From: Actinophytocola glycyrrhizae
Lineage (GTDB): Bacteria > Actinomycetota > Actinomycetes > Mycobacteriales > Pseudonocardiaceae
NCBI RefSeq assembly: GCF_042653545.1
Contig: NZ_JBHSIS010000022.1
Span: forward strand, 1-64,000
Length of the DNA stretch: 64,000 nt
Reading direction: 5' to 3'
Below, in pieces: positions 8,068 through 17,150 of this stretch. A model generated the notes under the pieces. It was not told the origin of the DNA. It was given only the letters and a program-made list of their open reading frames with translations, and did no database searches. The translations under genes and the position numbers were made by a program. The first letter of the stretch is position 1. Every line of letters begins with the position of its first letter.

Positions 8068-9084
8068 TTAGTTGTGGGGGGTGGACAGGGAGTCGCGGTG
8101 GATTATCTTTGCTGCGACTTCTTCCACGCGTGGGGACGGGTGGGGGGTGTCCAGGGCCAGGGTGATCGCTCTGGCGCCGATCTCCACCAGGGGGAGCCGG
8201 ACCGTCGTCAGGGGTGGGGTCACGTCGCGGGCGATGGGCATGTCGTCGAAACCCACCACCGAGACGTCGCCGGGGACCGAGAGGCCCCGGTCCCGCAGGA
8301 CGGACAGGGCGCCGATGGCCATCGAGTCGTTCAGCGCGATGATCGCCGTCAGCCGGGGGTCCGCGTCGAGCAGTGCGGCCGTGGCCACGGCGCCGCCGTC
8401 GCGGTCGAACTCGGCGTACGCGATCCGCTTCGATGGCAGGCTCCTGCGGTGTTCGCGGGCCGCGCGGCGCAGCCCGGCGAGCCGGTCGGTCGTCGTCGTC
8501 AGCTGGCGGGGAGCCGCGACCACGCCGACGTGCTTGTGCCCCGCTGCGAACACGGCCGCCCCGATCAGGTAGCCGCCCTCCTCGTTCGCGGGCATGACCG
8601 CGTCGCCTGCGAGCTTGTGGCGGCCGACCACCGACACGCGGCCGCCGGTCGCCATGTACGCCGACAGCTTCGCGTTCAGCGACTTCGTGAACGCCGGGTC
8701 GTGGTAGCCGGAACCGGCGAGGATGATGGCCTCCACCTGGTGGGCGCGCAGCAGCTCCACGTACTCCAGCTCGCGGTCCGGGTCGCGGTAGGAGTTGCAG
8801 ATGATCACGAGCCTGCCCTGCTCGGACGCCACTCGCTGCAGGCCGCGGGTGATCTCCGCGAAGTACGGGTCCGACACGTCGTGCACGATGACGCCGACGG
8901 TCGTCCGGTGGGAGCGGGCCAGCAGTTGCGCGTGCGCGTTCGGCACGTACTGCAGCTCCTGCACCGCCCGCAGCACCCGTTCGCGCAGTTCCTCGGACAC
9001 GATCTTGGGACTGCCGTTCACGATCCGTGACACGGTCGCGGCGGAAACGCCGGCCTTACGCGCGACATCGGCTAGCGTCGCCAT
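8068..9084 (-). CDS. LacI family transcriptional regulator
   Basis: Repressor of 338 residues with an N-terminal LacI helix-turn-helix (ATLADVARKAGVSAATVSRI, then VNG) and a periplasmic-binding-like sensor domain (VGVIVHDVSDPYFAEITRG; VVGFDDMPIARDVTPPLTTV). ATG 9084 is chosen because the DNA-binding domain begins right there and GGAGG lies 7 bases upstream. It is divergent from a sugar-oxidation cluster whose upstream regions carry three related palindromes of the LacI type. The inducer is unknown but is likely a sugar or sugar derivative. Confidence 0.94.
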   Translation of the reverse strand: MATLADVARKAGVSAATVSRIVNGSPKIVSEELRERVLRAVQELQYVPNAHAQLLARSHRTTVGVIVHDVSDPYFAEITRGLQRVASEQGRLVIICNSYRDPDRELEYVELLRAHQVEAIILAGSGYHDPAFTKSLNAKLSAYMATGGRVSVVGRHKLAGDAVMPANEEGGYLIGAAVFAAGHKHVGVVAAPRQLTTTTDRLAGLRRAAREHRRSLPSKRIAYAEFDRDGGAVATAALLDADPRLTAIIALNDSMAIGALSVLRDRGLSVPGDVSVVGFDDMPIARDVTPPLTTVRLPLVEIGARAITLALDTPHPSPRVEEVAAKIIHRDSLSTPHN

Positions 9085-9140
9085 TGCCAGACCTCCGCCG
9101 TTGACACCCATTACCTTGCCCGCCTAGCGTCAGACTACAA

Positions 9141-9156
9141 GGGAAAGCCCTTTCCC
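9141..9156. promoter_or_regulatory. LacI-type operator candidate 1
   Basis: GGGAAAGCCCTTTCCC is a near-perfect palindrome with the GAAAG...CTTTC pattern usual for LacI-family operators. It sits in the middle of the divergent gap between the regulator (start 9084) and the cupin gene (start 9233). It resembles the sites at 9940 and 9983. Confidence 0.75.
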
Positions 9157-9232
9157 CGCGTCTGGAGGCGTATCACCGCAGTGTCCATTGTGCGGCCCCG
9201 CGACAGCAAGGCCGCCACGCCGAGGGGTACCG

Positions 9233-9934
9233 ATGCGTGATCCACTACCGGGCGCGGTAGGCGTCTCGAAACTCTGCGTGTACGACACCCTCACCCCCGA
9301 CGGGCTGCCCGGCGGCACCCCGCACCTCCACCTCTGCTGCACGGAGGCGTACGTCGTCGTCGGCGGCACCGGCATGGTCCAGACCCTTTCGGGCCAGGAC
9401 GGGTTCGCGGAGCACGACCTGCGTCCCGGCACGGTCCTGTGGTTCACCCCCGGCACCGTCCACCGCCTCGTCAACCGCGGCGGCCTGGAGATCGTGGTGC
9501 TGATGGCCAACAGCGGCCTGCCCGAGGCGGGTGACGCCGTGCTCACGTTCCCGCTCGACGTCGTCCGCGACCCCGCCCGGTACGCGCAGGCCGCCGCGCT
9601 GCCCGGCGGCGGCGCCCCCGGCACGGACGTGACCACGGCCTACCGCCGCCGCGACCTCGCCGTCCAGGGTTTCCACGAGCTGCGGGACGGCGACAAGCTC
9701 GCCGAGTTCCACGAGGCCGCGGTGAAGCTCAAGCAGCCGTTGCTCGACGACTGGCGTGCGCGCTGGGAGCGGGGCGCGCGGGAGGCCGCGGAGCGAACCG
9801 GCCGCCAGCTCGCCGCCCTTGCCGCCGGCGACCCGGCCCACCTGCGGGAATCCCGCGTGAGCACCAAGCCGGTGCCGGACGAGGAGGGCCGCCTCGGCAT
9901 GTGCGGTCTCCTGAACACCTACCGTTACGACTGA
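9233..9934 (+). CDS. Cupin domain protein of the LacI-linked sugar locus
   Basis: Protein of 233 residues with a single cupin barrel in its N-terminal half. Metal-ligand-like residues occur in GGTPHLHLCCTEAYVVVGG and PGTVLWFTPGTVHRLVN. The C-terminal part is helical and ends without a further known domain. ATG 9233 follows GAGGGG by 5 bases; the upstream TTG has no such site. Between two operator candidates and first in the cluster, it probably acts on or senses a sugar acid or keto-sugar, but no reaction can be assigned. Confidence 0.85.
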   Translation: MRDPLPGAVGVSKLCVYDTLTPDGLPGGTPHLHLCCTEAYVVVGGTGMVQTLSGQDGFAEHDLRPGTVLWFTPGTVHRLVNRGGLEIVVLMANSGLPEAGDAVLTFPLDVVRDPARYAQAAALPGGGAPGTDVTTAYRRRDLAVQGFHELRDGDKLAEFHEAAVKLKQPLLDDWRARWERGAREAAERTGRQLAALAAGDPAHLRESRVSTKPVPDEEGRLGMCGLLNTYRYD

Positions 9935-9939
9935 TCACA

Positions 9940-9953
9940 GGAAAGCCCTTGCC
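9940..9953. promoter_or_regulatory. LacI-type operator candidate 2
   Basis: GGAAAGCCCTTGCC lies six bases after the cupin stop codon. It differs from candidate 3 (9983) by one base and shares the GGAAAG half with candidate 1. Two sites 43 bp apart in front of the ThuA gene would allow cooperative or looped binding. Confidence 0.7.
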
Positions 9954-9982
9954 CATGTCGGGTACGGACAAATAGCATCCTA

Positions 9983-9996
9983 GGAAAGCGCTTGCC
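9983..9996. promoter_or_regulatory. LacI-type operator candidate 3
   Basis: GGAAAGCGCTTGCC is the best match in the window to the CG-centred LacI-family consensus. It lies 32 bases before the GTG start of the ThuA/dehydrogenase gene. A TTG inside this site opens an in-frame extension of that gene, which is therefore unlikely to be the start. Confidence 0.75.
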
Positions 9997-10027
9997 TGGC
10001 AGTGTCGCCCTCGGCGGGAGGACTTTC

Positions 10028-13000
10028 GTGCGCAACCGGAGACGCGTCATCGCGTTGGTGGCAGCCCTGGTGCTCGGCATCGTCGTGGCCCCGGCCGCGG
10101 CTGCCGCACCCCGCTTCACCGTGCTCGTCTTCTCCAAGGTCAACGGCTTCCACCACGACTCCATCCCGGCCGGTCGGCGGGCGGTCACCGAGCTGGGTGC
10201 CGAACACGGCTTCGACGTCGTCGTCTCCGACGACGCGGCCCTGTTCACCGACACCGGCCTGGCCCGTTTCGACGCGGTGGTCTTCAACAACACCAACGGC
10301 CGCGACGGCGCCATCCTCGACGCGAACCAGCGCGCGGCCTTCGAGCGCTACATCAGGGCGGGCGGCGGCTACGCGGGCATCCACGCCGCGAGCGGCACCG
10401 AGTACGACTGGGCCTGGTACGGCCGTCTCATGGGCGCCTTCTTCGACAGGCACCCGGCGAGCCAGCCGCTGAAGGTCCAGGTCGACGACCGCGCGCACCC
10501 GTCGACCAGGCGACTCCCACAGGTCTGGGAGCGCACCGAGGAGCCCTACGACTTCCGCGCCAACCCGCGCGGCAGCGTCCACGTCCTCGCCAGCTACGAC
10601 ACCCGCAGCTACACCGGCCACACCATGGGCGCCGACCACCCGATCGCGTGGTGCCAGGACTTCGAGGGCGGCCGCTCCTGGTACACCGGCCTCGGCCACG
10701 ACGCCGCCACCTACGACGACCCCGCCTTCCGGTCCCACATCCTCGGCGGCATCGAGTGGGCGGCGGGCGCGGTGCCCGGCGACTGCGGCGCCACCGAGGA
10801 CGACCGGTACGTCAAGACGCTCCTCGATGGCGACACCGACGACCCGCTGGCCATGGAGATCGACAACAGCGGCCGCGTGTTCTACCTCCAGCGCGGCGGG
10901 CAGCTGAACGTGTACGACCCGAGCAAGGGGTACAGCCACGAGGCAGGCCGGTTCGACGCGTTCGTCCTGCACACGCACGGCATGCACGGCCTGGTCCTCG
11001 ACCCGCACTTCGAGGACAACGGCTACATCTACGTCTACTACTCACCACGCACCAAGAACGTGAACCGCCTCTCGCGCGTCACGTTCGACGAGTTCACCAA
11101 CACGGTCCGCGGCGAGAAGGTCCTGCTGGAGTTCTTCTCCCAGCGCGAGATCAACGCCCACGAGGGCGGCGGGATGGCGTTCGACAGCGAGGGCAACCTG
11201 TACCTGTCGACCGGGGACAACGTCGACCCGTGCTGTGCTGGCTTCGCGCCGATCGACGAGCGGGCGGGCCGCCAGAACCAGGACGCGCAGGGCACGTCGG
11301 CGAACACGAACGACCTGCGCGGCAAGATCATCCGGATCCACCCGGAGCCGGACGGCACGTACACGATCCCGGAGGGCAACCTGTTCCCGCCCGGAACGGA
11401 CAGGACGCGCCCGGAGATCTGGGTGATGGGCCTGCGCAACCCGTACCGCCTGCACGTCGACCCGGCGACCGGCTGGGTGTACTGGGGCGAGGTCGGTCCG
11501 GACGCGCAGAACGACGACCCGCTGCGCGGCCCCATGGGCTACGACGAGTTCAACGTCGCCAAGGAGGCGGGCAACTTCGGCTGGCCCATGTGCATCGGCG
11601 ACAACCGGGCGTACGTGGAGTACGACTTCACGACCGGCCGGTCCGGCCAGCCGTACGACTGCGCGGGCGGCCCGGCCAACGACTCGCCGAACAACACCGG
11701 TCTCGCCGAGCTGCCGCCTGCGCAACCGTCGTGGCTGGCCTACCCGTACCGGGTGTCGGACGAATGGCCCGAGATGGGCAACGGCGGACGGCTCGCGGTC
11801 GGCGGCCCGACCTACCACTACGACCCGGAGCTGGAGTCGGAGACGAAGTTCCCGGAGTACTACGACGGCACCACGATCGTCGCCGACTGGACCCGCAACG
11901 CGATGTTCGAGGTGAAGCAGGACGAGGCGGGCAACGCGGTCTCCCTCAACAGGTTCCTGCCGCGCGGCGGGTTCCTGCGGCCCATCGACATGGAGTTCGG
12001 GCCGGACGGCTCGCTGTACGTCATCGAGTGGGGCACCAACTACGGCGGCTCCGGCCGGGGCGACCCCAACTGGGACTCCGGCATCCACCGCATCGACTAC
12101 GTCCGGCCCGGCGAACGCGCGCCGATCGCGAAGGCGACCGCGAACCCGTCGTCCGGCAAGGCGCCCCTGACGGTCCGGTTCACCGACTCCTCGACCGACC
12201 CCGACGGGCACGCCCTCACCCACGAGTGGGACTTCGACGGGAACGGCACGATCGACTCGCGTGCGGCCGACCCGGTCCACACGTTCACCGCGAACGGCAC
12301 CCACCTCGCACGGCTGATCGTCACCGACCCGACGGGCCGCCGCGAACCGGTCAACGTCAAGGTGACCGTCGGCAACACCGCGCCGAAGGTGAAGATCCAG
12401 TCCCCGCGCGACGGCGAGATCTTCGACTGGGGCGTACCGATTCCCTACCGGCTGCGGGCCACCGACCCGGACGGCGGCGTCGACTGCGCGGAGCCGCTGA
12501 CCAAGGGCGGTGTCGGGCACGCGAGGCAGGTGCACGCGGTGAGCCGGAACCGGGGCTGTGCCGGGGAGTTGGTCCCGTCGATCGTCGAAGGGCACACCGT
12601 CGACGACGACCTGACCTACGTCCTCGACGCGAGCTACACCGACCGAGGGCGGCCGCGGCTGACCGACCGCGACCGCGTCACCCTGCAGCCGCGTCGCAAG
12701 GAGGCCGAGCACCACGACCGGTCCAGCGGCGTCCGCATCGTCAGGAACAGTGCGGGTGGTGGCCTTGTCTCCGGGGTTTCCCACGGTGACTGGGTCAGCG
12801 TCACGCCGGTGAACCTGAGGAACGTCGGCAGCCTGCGGTTCCGGGTCGCGAGCAGCGCGAACGGTGGGACCATCGAGGTCCGGTTCGGGGCGCAGGACGG
12901 TCCGCTGCTCGGCTCGGCCGCGGTGCCGGTGACCGGCGGCGGCCAGACGTGGACCGAGGTGACCGCTCCGGTCGTCGACCCGGGGAGCACGCACGAGTTG

Positions 13001-13078
13001 TTCCTGGTGGCAAGGAATCCCGGCGTGACCGGCGACCTGTTCAACGTGGACTGGTTCGAGTTCGGACCGGAGGTATAG
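10028..13078 (+). CDS. Secreted ThuA / PQQ-type sugar dehydrogenase / PKD / CBM6-like protein
   Basis: Multidomain exported protein of 1016 residues. A Sec signal peptide (RNRRRVIALVAALVLG, then APAAAAAP) precedes a ThuA-like domain (about 30-245, FTVLVFSKVNGFHHDSIPAG). Then come a six-bladed glucose/sorbosone dehydrogenase-like domain (about 255-680; MAFDSEGNLYLSTGDN, WVMGLRNPYRLHVDP, YVIEWGTNYGG), a PKD domain (about 695-780; DSSTDPDGHALTHEWDFDG) and a C-terminal CBM6-like region (about 880-1016). GTG 10028 follows GGGAGG by 6 bases. It is expected to bind and oxidise carbohydrate outside the cell; ThuA proteins are linked to keto-sugar metabolism. It heads the operon with the ABC transporter. 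Confidence 0.9.
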   Translation: MRNRRRVIALVAALVLGIVVAPAAAAAPRFTVLVFSKVNGFHHDSIPAGRRAVTELGAEHGFDVVVSDDAALFTDTGLARFDAVVFNNTNGRDGAILDANQRAAFERYIRAGGGYAGIHAASGTEYDWAWYGRLMGAFFDRHPASQPLKVQVDDRAHPSTRRLPQVWERTEEPYDFRANPRGSVHVLASYDTRSYTGHTMGADHPIAWCQDFEGGRSWYTGLGHDAATYDDPAFRSHILGGIEWAAGAVPGDCGATEDDRYVKTLLDGDTDDPLAMEIDNSGRVFYLQRGGQLNVYDPSKGYSHEAGRFDAFVLHTHGMHGLVLDPHFEDNGYIYVYYSPRTKNVNRLSRVTFDEFTNTVRGEKVLLEFFSQREINAHEGGGMAFDSEGNLYLSTGDNVDPCCAGFAPIDERAGRQNQDAQGTSANTNDLRGKIIRIHPEPDGTYTIPEGNLFPPGTDRTRPEIWVMGLRNPYRLHVDPATGWVYWGEVGPDAQNDDPLRGPMGYDEFNVAKEAGNFGWPMCIGDNRAYVEYDFTTGRSGQPYDCAGGPANDSPNNTGLAELPPAQPSWLAYPYRVSDEWPEMGNGGRLAVGGPTYHYDPELESETKFPEYYDGTTIVADWTRNAMFEVKQDEAGNAVSLNRFLPRGGFLRPIDMEFGPDGSLYVIEWGTNYGGSGRGDPNWDSGIHRIDYVRPGERAPIAKATANPSSGKAPLTVRFTDSSTDPDGHALTHEWDFDGNGTIDSRAADPVHTFTANGTHLARLIVTDPTGRREPVNVKVTVGNTAPKVKIQSPRDGEIFDWGVPIPYRLRATDPDGGVDCAEPLTKGGVGHARQVHAVSRNRGCAGELVPSIVEGHTVDDDLTYVLDASYTDRGRPRLTDRDRVTLQPRRKEAEHHDRSSGVRIVRNSAGGGLVSGVSHGDWVSVTPVNLRNVGSLRFRVASSANGGTIEVRFGAQDGPLLGSAAVPVTGGGQTWTEVTAPVVDPGSTHELFLVARNPGVTGDLFNVDWFEFGPEV

Positions 13079-13957
13079 GTGTCGAGCATGGTGACCCCCA
13101 ACGAGACCCGGGCCGAGCCGGTGCCGTCGCCCCCGGCGCCGGAGCCCGCCCGGCGGGTCGACATCGGCACGCGCCTGCTGCGGCTGGTCGACGCGATCTG
13201 GCGGCCCGCGGTGCTGCTCGCGCTGATCTTCGTGGCGTGGTGGGTGGTGACCGCGCGGGGCTGGGTGGCGGACTACCTCGTGCCGACGCCCGCGCAGGTG
13301 TGGGAGCGCACGACGCAGGACTGGTCGTCGCTGATGTACCACTCCTACGTCACGCTGTACGAGACGGTCGCCGGCTTCCTGCTGGCGAGTGTGCTCGGCC
13401 TGGCGACCGCCGTGGCGATCGCGTACTCGAGGACGCTGGAGCGCACGCTCTACCCGATCGTCCTGTTCGCCCAGGTGATCCCGAAGATCGCGATCGCGCC
13501 GCTGATCGTGGTGTGGTTCGGCAACGACCTCGCGCCGAAGATCATCCTGGCGGTGCTGATCGCGTTCTTCCCGGTGGTCGTCTCGGGGGTCGCCGGCCTC
13601 CGGTCGACCGATCCCGAGTTGCTGGAGCTGTCCGCCACCATGGGCGCGAGCCGGTGGCAGACGTTCCGCAAGATCCGCTTCCCGAACGCGCTGCCGCACC
13701 TGATGGCGGGGGAGAAGGTCGCGGTGACGCTCGCCGTGGTCGGCGCGGTGGTCGGCGAGTTCGTCGGCGCCAGCGAGGGCCTCGGCTACCAGCTGATGAT
13801 CGCCAACGGCAACCTCGACGCCCCACTGTTGTTCGCCGCGCTGATCCTCATGTCGCTCATCGGCATCCTCCTGTTCGTGATCGTCGAGGTGGCCGAGGCA
13901 CTGCTGATTCCGTGGCACGCCAGCCGCCGGTCCGCGACTCCGCTCACCACATCCTGA
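13079..13957 (+). CDS. ABC transporter permease (SsuC/TauC/NMT1-associated type)
   Basis: Inner-membrane permease of 292 residues of the BPD_transp_1 family, with about six hydrophobic segments and the cytoplasmic EAA-like loop TMGASRWQTFRKIRFPNALPH at about 180-200. The GTG at 13079 directly follows the stop of the previous gene and is 5 bases from GGAGG; the ATG at 13088 would be 14 bases away, so GTG is preferred. It pairs with the substrate-binding protein and ATPase downstream. Permeases of this class carry sulfonates, nitrate, pyrimidine precursors and related small molecules. Confidence 0.93.
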   Translation: MSSMVTPNETRAEPVPSPPAPEPARRVDIGTRLLRLVDAIWRPAVLLALIFVAWWVVTARGWVADYLVPTPAQVWERTTQDWSSLMYHSYVTLYETVAGFLLASVLGLATAVAIAYSRTLERTLYPIVLFAQVIPKIAIAPLIVVWFGNDLAPKIILAVLIAFFPVVVSGVAGLRSTDPELLELSATMGASRWQTFRKIRFPNALPHLMAGEKVAVTLAVVGAVVGEFVGASEGLGYQLMIANGNLDAPLLFAALILMSLIGILLFVIVEVAEALLIPWHASRRSATPLTTS

Positions 13958-14002
13958 CAGTGCTTGGTGTCCGCTCAGCAAACTCCGCGAAAGGTCAACC
14001 CG

Positions 14003-15022
14003 ATGAAGCGTTTACTGACAGGAATCGCCGCGGCGGCACTGCTGGTCGCGGGGTGCGCCCCGAGCGGGCAGGACAGCGGCGGGTCCGGCGACACCGAGGC
14101 ACCCGCTGACGCCACCGAGGTCACGTTCACCCTGAACTGGGTGCCCTACGGCGAGCACGCGCCCTTCTACTACGGCATCCAGGAGGGCTTCTACGCCGAC
14201 GAGGGCATCGACCTGAAGATCGAGCCGGGCAGCGGTTCCGGCAACACCATCAAGGCCGTGGCACAGAACCAGACCATGTTCGGCTGGGCGGACACGCCGC
14301 CGCTGCTCAACGCGATCAGCTCCGGCATGCCCGTCAAGAGCGTCGGCGTGTTCCTGCAGAAGGGCCCGTCGTCGGTGGAGTTCCTCGCGGACAAGGGTTT
14401 CGAGTCCATCAAGGACCTCAAGGGCAAGCGGGTCGGCGGCACCCCTGGCGACGCCATGTACGCGACGTTCCCCGCGCTGCTCGCGGCGAACGGCATGACC
14501 GAGGCCGACGTCACCGTCGTGAACATGGACGCCGCCAACAAGATCGCGCAGCTCGCCGAGGGCCAGGTCGACGCGATCATGGGCTTCTTCCACGACCAGG
14601 GCCCGACCATCGAGTCCCGCACCGGCAAGGAGGTGGACCACCTCCTGTTCGCCGACTCCGGGCTGAACCTGCTCGGCACCGGCATCGTGGTCGGCGACGA
14701 GACCCTGTCGTCGCAGAAGGAACTGGTCGGCAAGTTCGTGCGCGCCACGCAGAAGTCGTGGGCCGAGGCAGTGAAGAACCCCGAGGACGCCGCGAAGGCC
14801 ATGGTCGACCTGGCGGAGAACGAGCCGCCGGAGGAGGTGCTCGTCGAGCAGCTCAAGCTGGCGGAACCGTTGCTGCAGCTGGACACCGCGGGCGCGCCGG
14901 GCGTCAACACCGAGGAGCAGTGGGCCGACACGATCGGCATCATGGCCGCCAACGCGGAGCTAAAGGACGTCGGCGAGCCCTCGAAGTACTGGGACGGCAG
15001 CCACACGAAGGCCAACGGCTGA
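14003..15022 (+). CDS. NMT1/THI5-like ABC transporter substrate-binding lipoprotein
   Basis: Solute-binding lipoprotein of 339 residues. The lipobox LLVAGC ends a short signal peptide, and the family pattern VTFTLNWVPYGEHAPFYYGI follows. The first-lobe text FGWADTPPLLNAI and VGGTPGDAMYATFPALLA is typical of NMT1-like proteins, whose known ligands include thiamine pyrimidine precursors, sulfonates and riboflavin. The sugar-oxidation context argues for a different ligand here, which is inference. Leu4 is encoded by the rare codon TTA (14012-14014), unusual for this genome. ATG 14003 starts directly before the signal peptide. Confidence 0.92.
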   Translation: MKRLLTGIAAAALLVAGCAPSGQDSGGSGDTEAPADATEVTFTLNWVPYGEHAPFYYGIQEGFYADEGIDLKIEPGSGSGNTIKAVAQNQTMFGWADTPPLLNAISSGMPVKSVGVFLQKGPSSVEFLADKGFESIKDLKGKRVGGTPGDAMYATFPALLAANGMTEADVTVVNMDAANKIAQLAEGQVDAIMGFFHDQGPTIESRTGKEVDHLLFADSGLNLLGTGIVVGDETLSSQKELVGKFVRATQKSWAEAVKNPEDAAKAMVDLAENEPPEEVLVEQLKLAEPLLQLDTAGAPGVNTEEQWADTIGIMAANAELKDVGEPSKYWDGSHTKANG

Positions 15023-15792
15023 TGACCAGTGTCATGACCGGTACCGCCGTCGACGTCCGGAACCTCTCGGTGCGGTTCCGTTCCAAGCGGTCCGCGACCA
15101 CCGCGCTCGACGACGTCACCATGCGGGTCGAGGCGGGCGAGTTCATCTCGATCGTCGGCCCGTCCGGCTGTGGCAAGTCCACGCTGCTCAAGGTGGTCGC
15201 CGGGCTGGTGCGGCCGAGCGAAGGCGAGGTGTCGCTGTTCGGGGACGTGGTGAAGGGCCCGCAGCGGAACATCGGGTTCGCGTTCCAGCGCGCCGCGTTG
15301 CTGGAGTGGCGCGGGGTGCGCAAGAACATCCTGCTCCAGGCCGAGATCCGCGGTCTCGACAAGGCGAAGGCGGCCGGCAGGGCCGACGAGCTGATCGAGC
15401 TGACCGGCCTGAAGGGCTTCGAGAAGGCGTTGCCGCACGAGCTGTCCGGCGGCATGCAGCAGCGGGTGGCCCTGTGCCGCGCGTTGCTGCACGAGCCGCC
15501 GGTACTGCTCATGGACGAGCCGTTCGGTGCGCTGGACGCGCTCACGAGGGAGCAGCTCAACGCCGAGCTGAACAAGATCTGGCGGGAGACCGGCACCACG
15601 ATCCTGCTGGTCACGCACTCCATCGCCGAGGCCGTGTTCCTCGGCACGCGGGTGGCGGTGATGAGCCCGCGCCCTGGCAGGCTGATGCGGACGCTGCCGG
15701 TCGACCTGCCGAGGGAGCGGGACTACGCGCAGGTGATGGCCGAGCCGAAGTTCGGTTCGCTCACCCGCGAGATCCGCCAACTGCTCGGCTAG
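15022..15792 (+). CDS. ABC transporter ATP-binding protein (SsuB/TauB type)
   Basis: ATPase subunit of 256 residues. Walker A GPSGCGKST (about residues 48-56), the Q-loop FAFQRAALLEWRGV, the signature LSGGMQQRVALCRAL and Walker B LLMDEPFGALDALTR are all intact, followed by the switch His in LLVTHSIAEAVFLG. Its ATG overlaps the stop codon of the substrate-binding protein gene (ATGA), so the two are translationally coupled. It completes a three-part importer with the permease at 13079 and the lipoprotein at 14003. Confidence 0.95.
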   Translation: MTSVMTGTAVDVRNLSVRFRSKRSATTALDDVTMRVEAGEFISIVGPSGCGKSTLLKVVAGLVRPSEGEVSLFGDVVKGPQRNIGFAFQRAALLEWRGVRKNILLQAEIRGLDKAKAAGRADELIELTGLKGFEKALPHELSGGMQQRVALCRALLHEPPVLLMDEPFGALDALTREQLNAELNKIWRETGTTILLVTHSIAEAVFLGTRVAVMSPRPGRLMRTLPVDLPRERDYAQVMAEPKFGSLTREIRQLLG

Positions 15793-15940
15793 TCCGCCTC
15801 CCGGATTACACAGTGTTGGTCTCGACCCGGCGAACCCGGGGACCGCAGGCGGTTGGTGGTCCAGTGCCGTCACGTTCCCCTGAGGTAACCGCTGATCAGA
15901 CCAGGACCGGCCCACAAAGATCCAATCAGGAGTAATCAAC

Positions 15941-17089
15941 ATGTCTCGTAGGTCGATCGGCATCGTGCTCAACGGGGTGACCGGGCGCATGGGCTACCGC
16001 CAGCACCTGGTCCGCTCGATTCTGGCCATCCGCGACGACGGCGGCCTCCCGCTGCCGGACGGCACGGTGCTGTGGCCGGAGCCGGTGCTGGTCGGCCGCA
16101 ACGAGCGCAAGCTCGCCGAGATCGCGGAACGGCACGGGTTGTCGGACTGGACCACGGATCTGCACGCGGCGCTCGCCCGCGACGACGTCGAGATCTACTT
16201 CGACGCGCTCACGACCCAGCGGCGCGAGAAGGCGATCAGGCAGGCGATCGACGCGGGCAAGCACATCTACACCGAGAAGCCCCTCGCCATGGACCTCGCG
16301 GGCGCGCAGGACCTGGCGCGGGCCGCCGAGGCGGCGGGGGTGCGCAACGGTGTGGTGGCCGACAAGATCTTCCTGCCGGGGCTGCGGAAGCTGAAGCGGC
16401 TCGTGGACGGCGGGTTCTTCGGCCGCGTGCTCTCGGTGCGTGCCGAGTTCGGCTACTGGGTGTTCGAGGGCGACTGGCAGCGCGCGCAGCGGCCGTCGTG
16501 GAACTACCGGGCCGAGGACGGCGGCGGGGTGGTGCTGGACATGTTCCCGCACTGGCACTACGTGCTGGAGAACCTGTTCGGCCCGGTCCGCGCGGTGCAG
16601 GCGACGATCCGCACGCACATCCCGAGGCGCTGGGACGAGAACGGCGAGGAGTACGCGGCCACCGCGGACGACGCGGCGTACGCGATCTTCGAGCTGGACG
16701 GCGGGGTGGTCGCCCAGTTCAACTCGTCCTGGTGCGTGCGGGTGTTCCGCGACGAGCTGGTCGAGTTCCAGGTGGACGGTACCGACGGGAGCGCGGTGGC
16801 GGGTCTGCGCCACTGCCGCGCCCAGTCCAGGGCCGCCACGCCGATGCCGGTGTGGGACCCGGACGCCCCGCCGAACGTCGACGCCCGCGGCGACTGGGCC
16901 GAGGTGCCCGACAACGAGCACTTCGACAACGGTTTCCGCGTGCAGTGGGAGCGGTTCCTGCGCCACGTCGTGGCCGGTGAGGAGTTCCCGTGGGACTTCG
17001 CGGCGGCCGCCCGCGGTGTGCAGCTCGCCGAGCTTGGCCTCCAGGCGGCGACCGAGGGCAGGCGCGTCGAGATCCCGGAGCTGACATGA
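15941..17089 (+). CDS. Gfo/Idh/MocA family oxidoreductase
   Basis: NAD(P)-dependent sugar or polyol dehydrogenase of 382 residues. The N-terminal Rossmann fold (IGIVLNGVTGRMGYRQHLVR), the family motif EKPLA (HIYTEKPLAMDLAGAQDLA, about 108-126) and the C-terminal beta-sheet domain with GGGVVLDMFPHWHY are visible. TCAGGAG lies 8 bases before ATG 15941. The 148-bp gap before it may hold its own promoter. With the DUF993 and isomerase genes downstream it likely oxidises or reduces a keto-sugar made by the upstream system. Confidence 0.92.
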   Translation: MSRRSIGIVLNGVTGRMGYRQHLVRSILAIRDDGGLPLPDGTVLWPEPVLVGRNERKLAEIAERHGLSDWTTDLHAALARDDVEIYFDALTTQRREKAIRQAIDAGKHIYTEKPLAMDLAGAQDLARAAEAAGVRNGVVADKIFLPGLRKLKRLVDGGFFGRVLSVRAEFGYWVFEGDWQRAQRPSWNYRAEDGGGVVLDMFPHWHYVLENLFGPVRAVQATIRTHIPRRWDENGEEYAATADDAAYAIFELDGGVVAQFNSSWCVRVFRDELVEFQVDGTDGSAVAGLRHCRAQSRAATPMPVWDPDAPPNVDARGDWAEVPDNEHFDNGFRVQWERFLRHVVAGEEFPWDFAAAARGVQLAELGLQAATEGRRVEIPELT

Positions 17090-17150
17090 GCGGAGCTTGC
17101 GGAGCGAGTCGTCGATGCCCAGGACGCCACGGAGCCTGCGAGGGGGCGTC

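Noticed and set aside
11042..13981. Minus-strand open frame of 979 codons opposite the ThuA/dehydrogenase gene
   Set aside because: The opposite strand encodes clear domains with a signal peptide and ribosome site; this frame has none.
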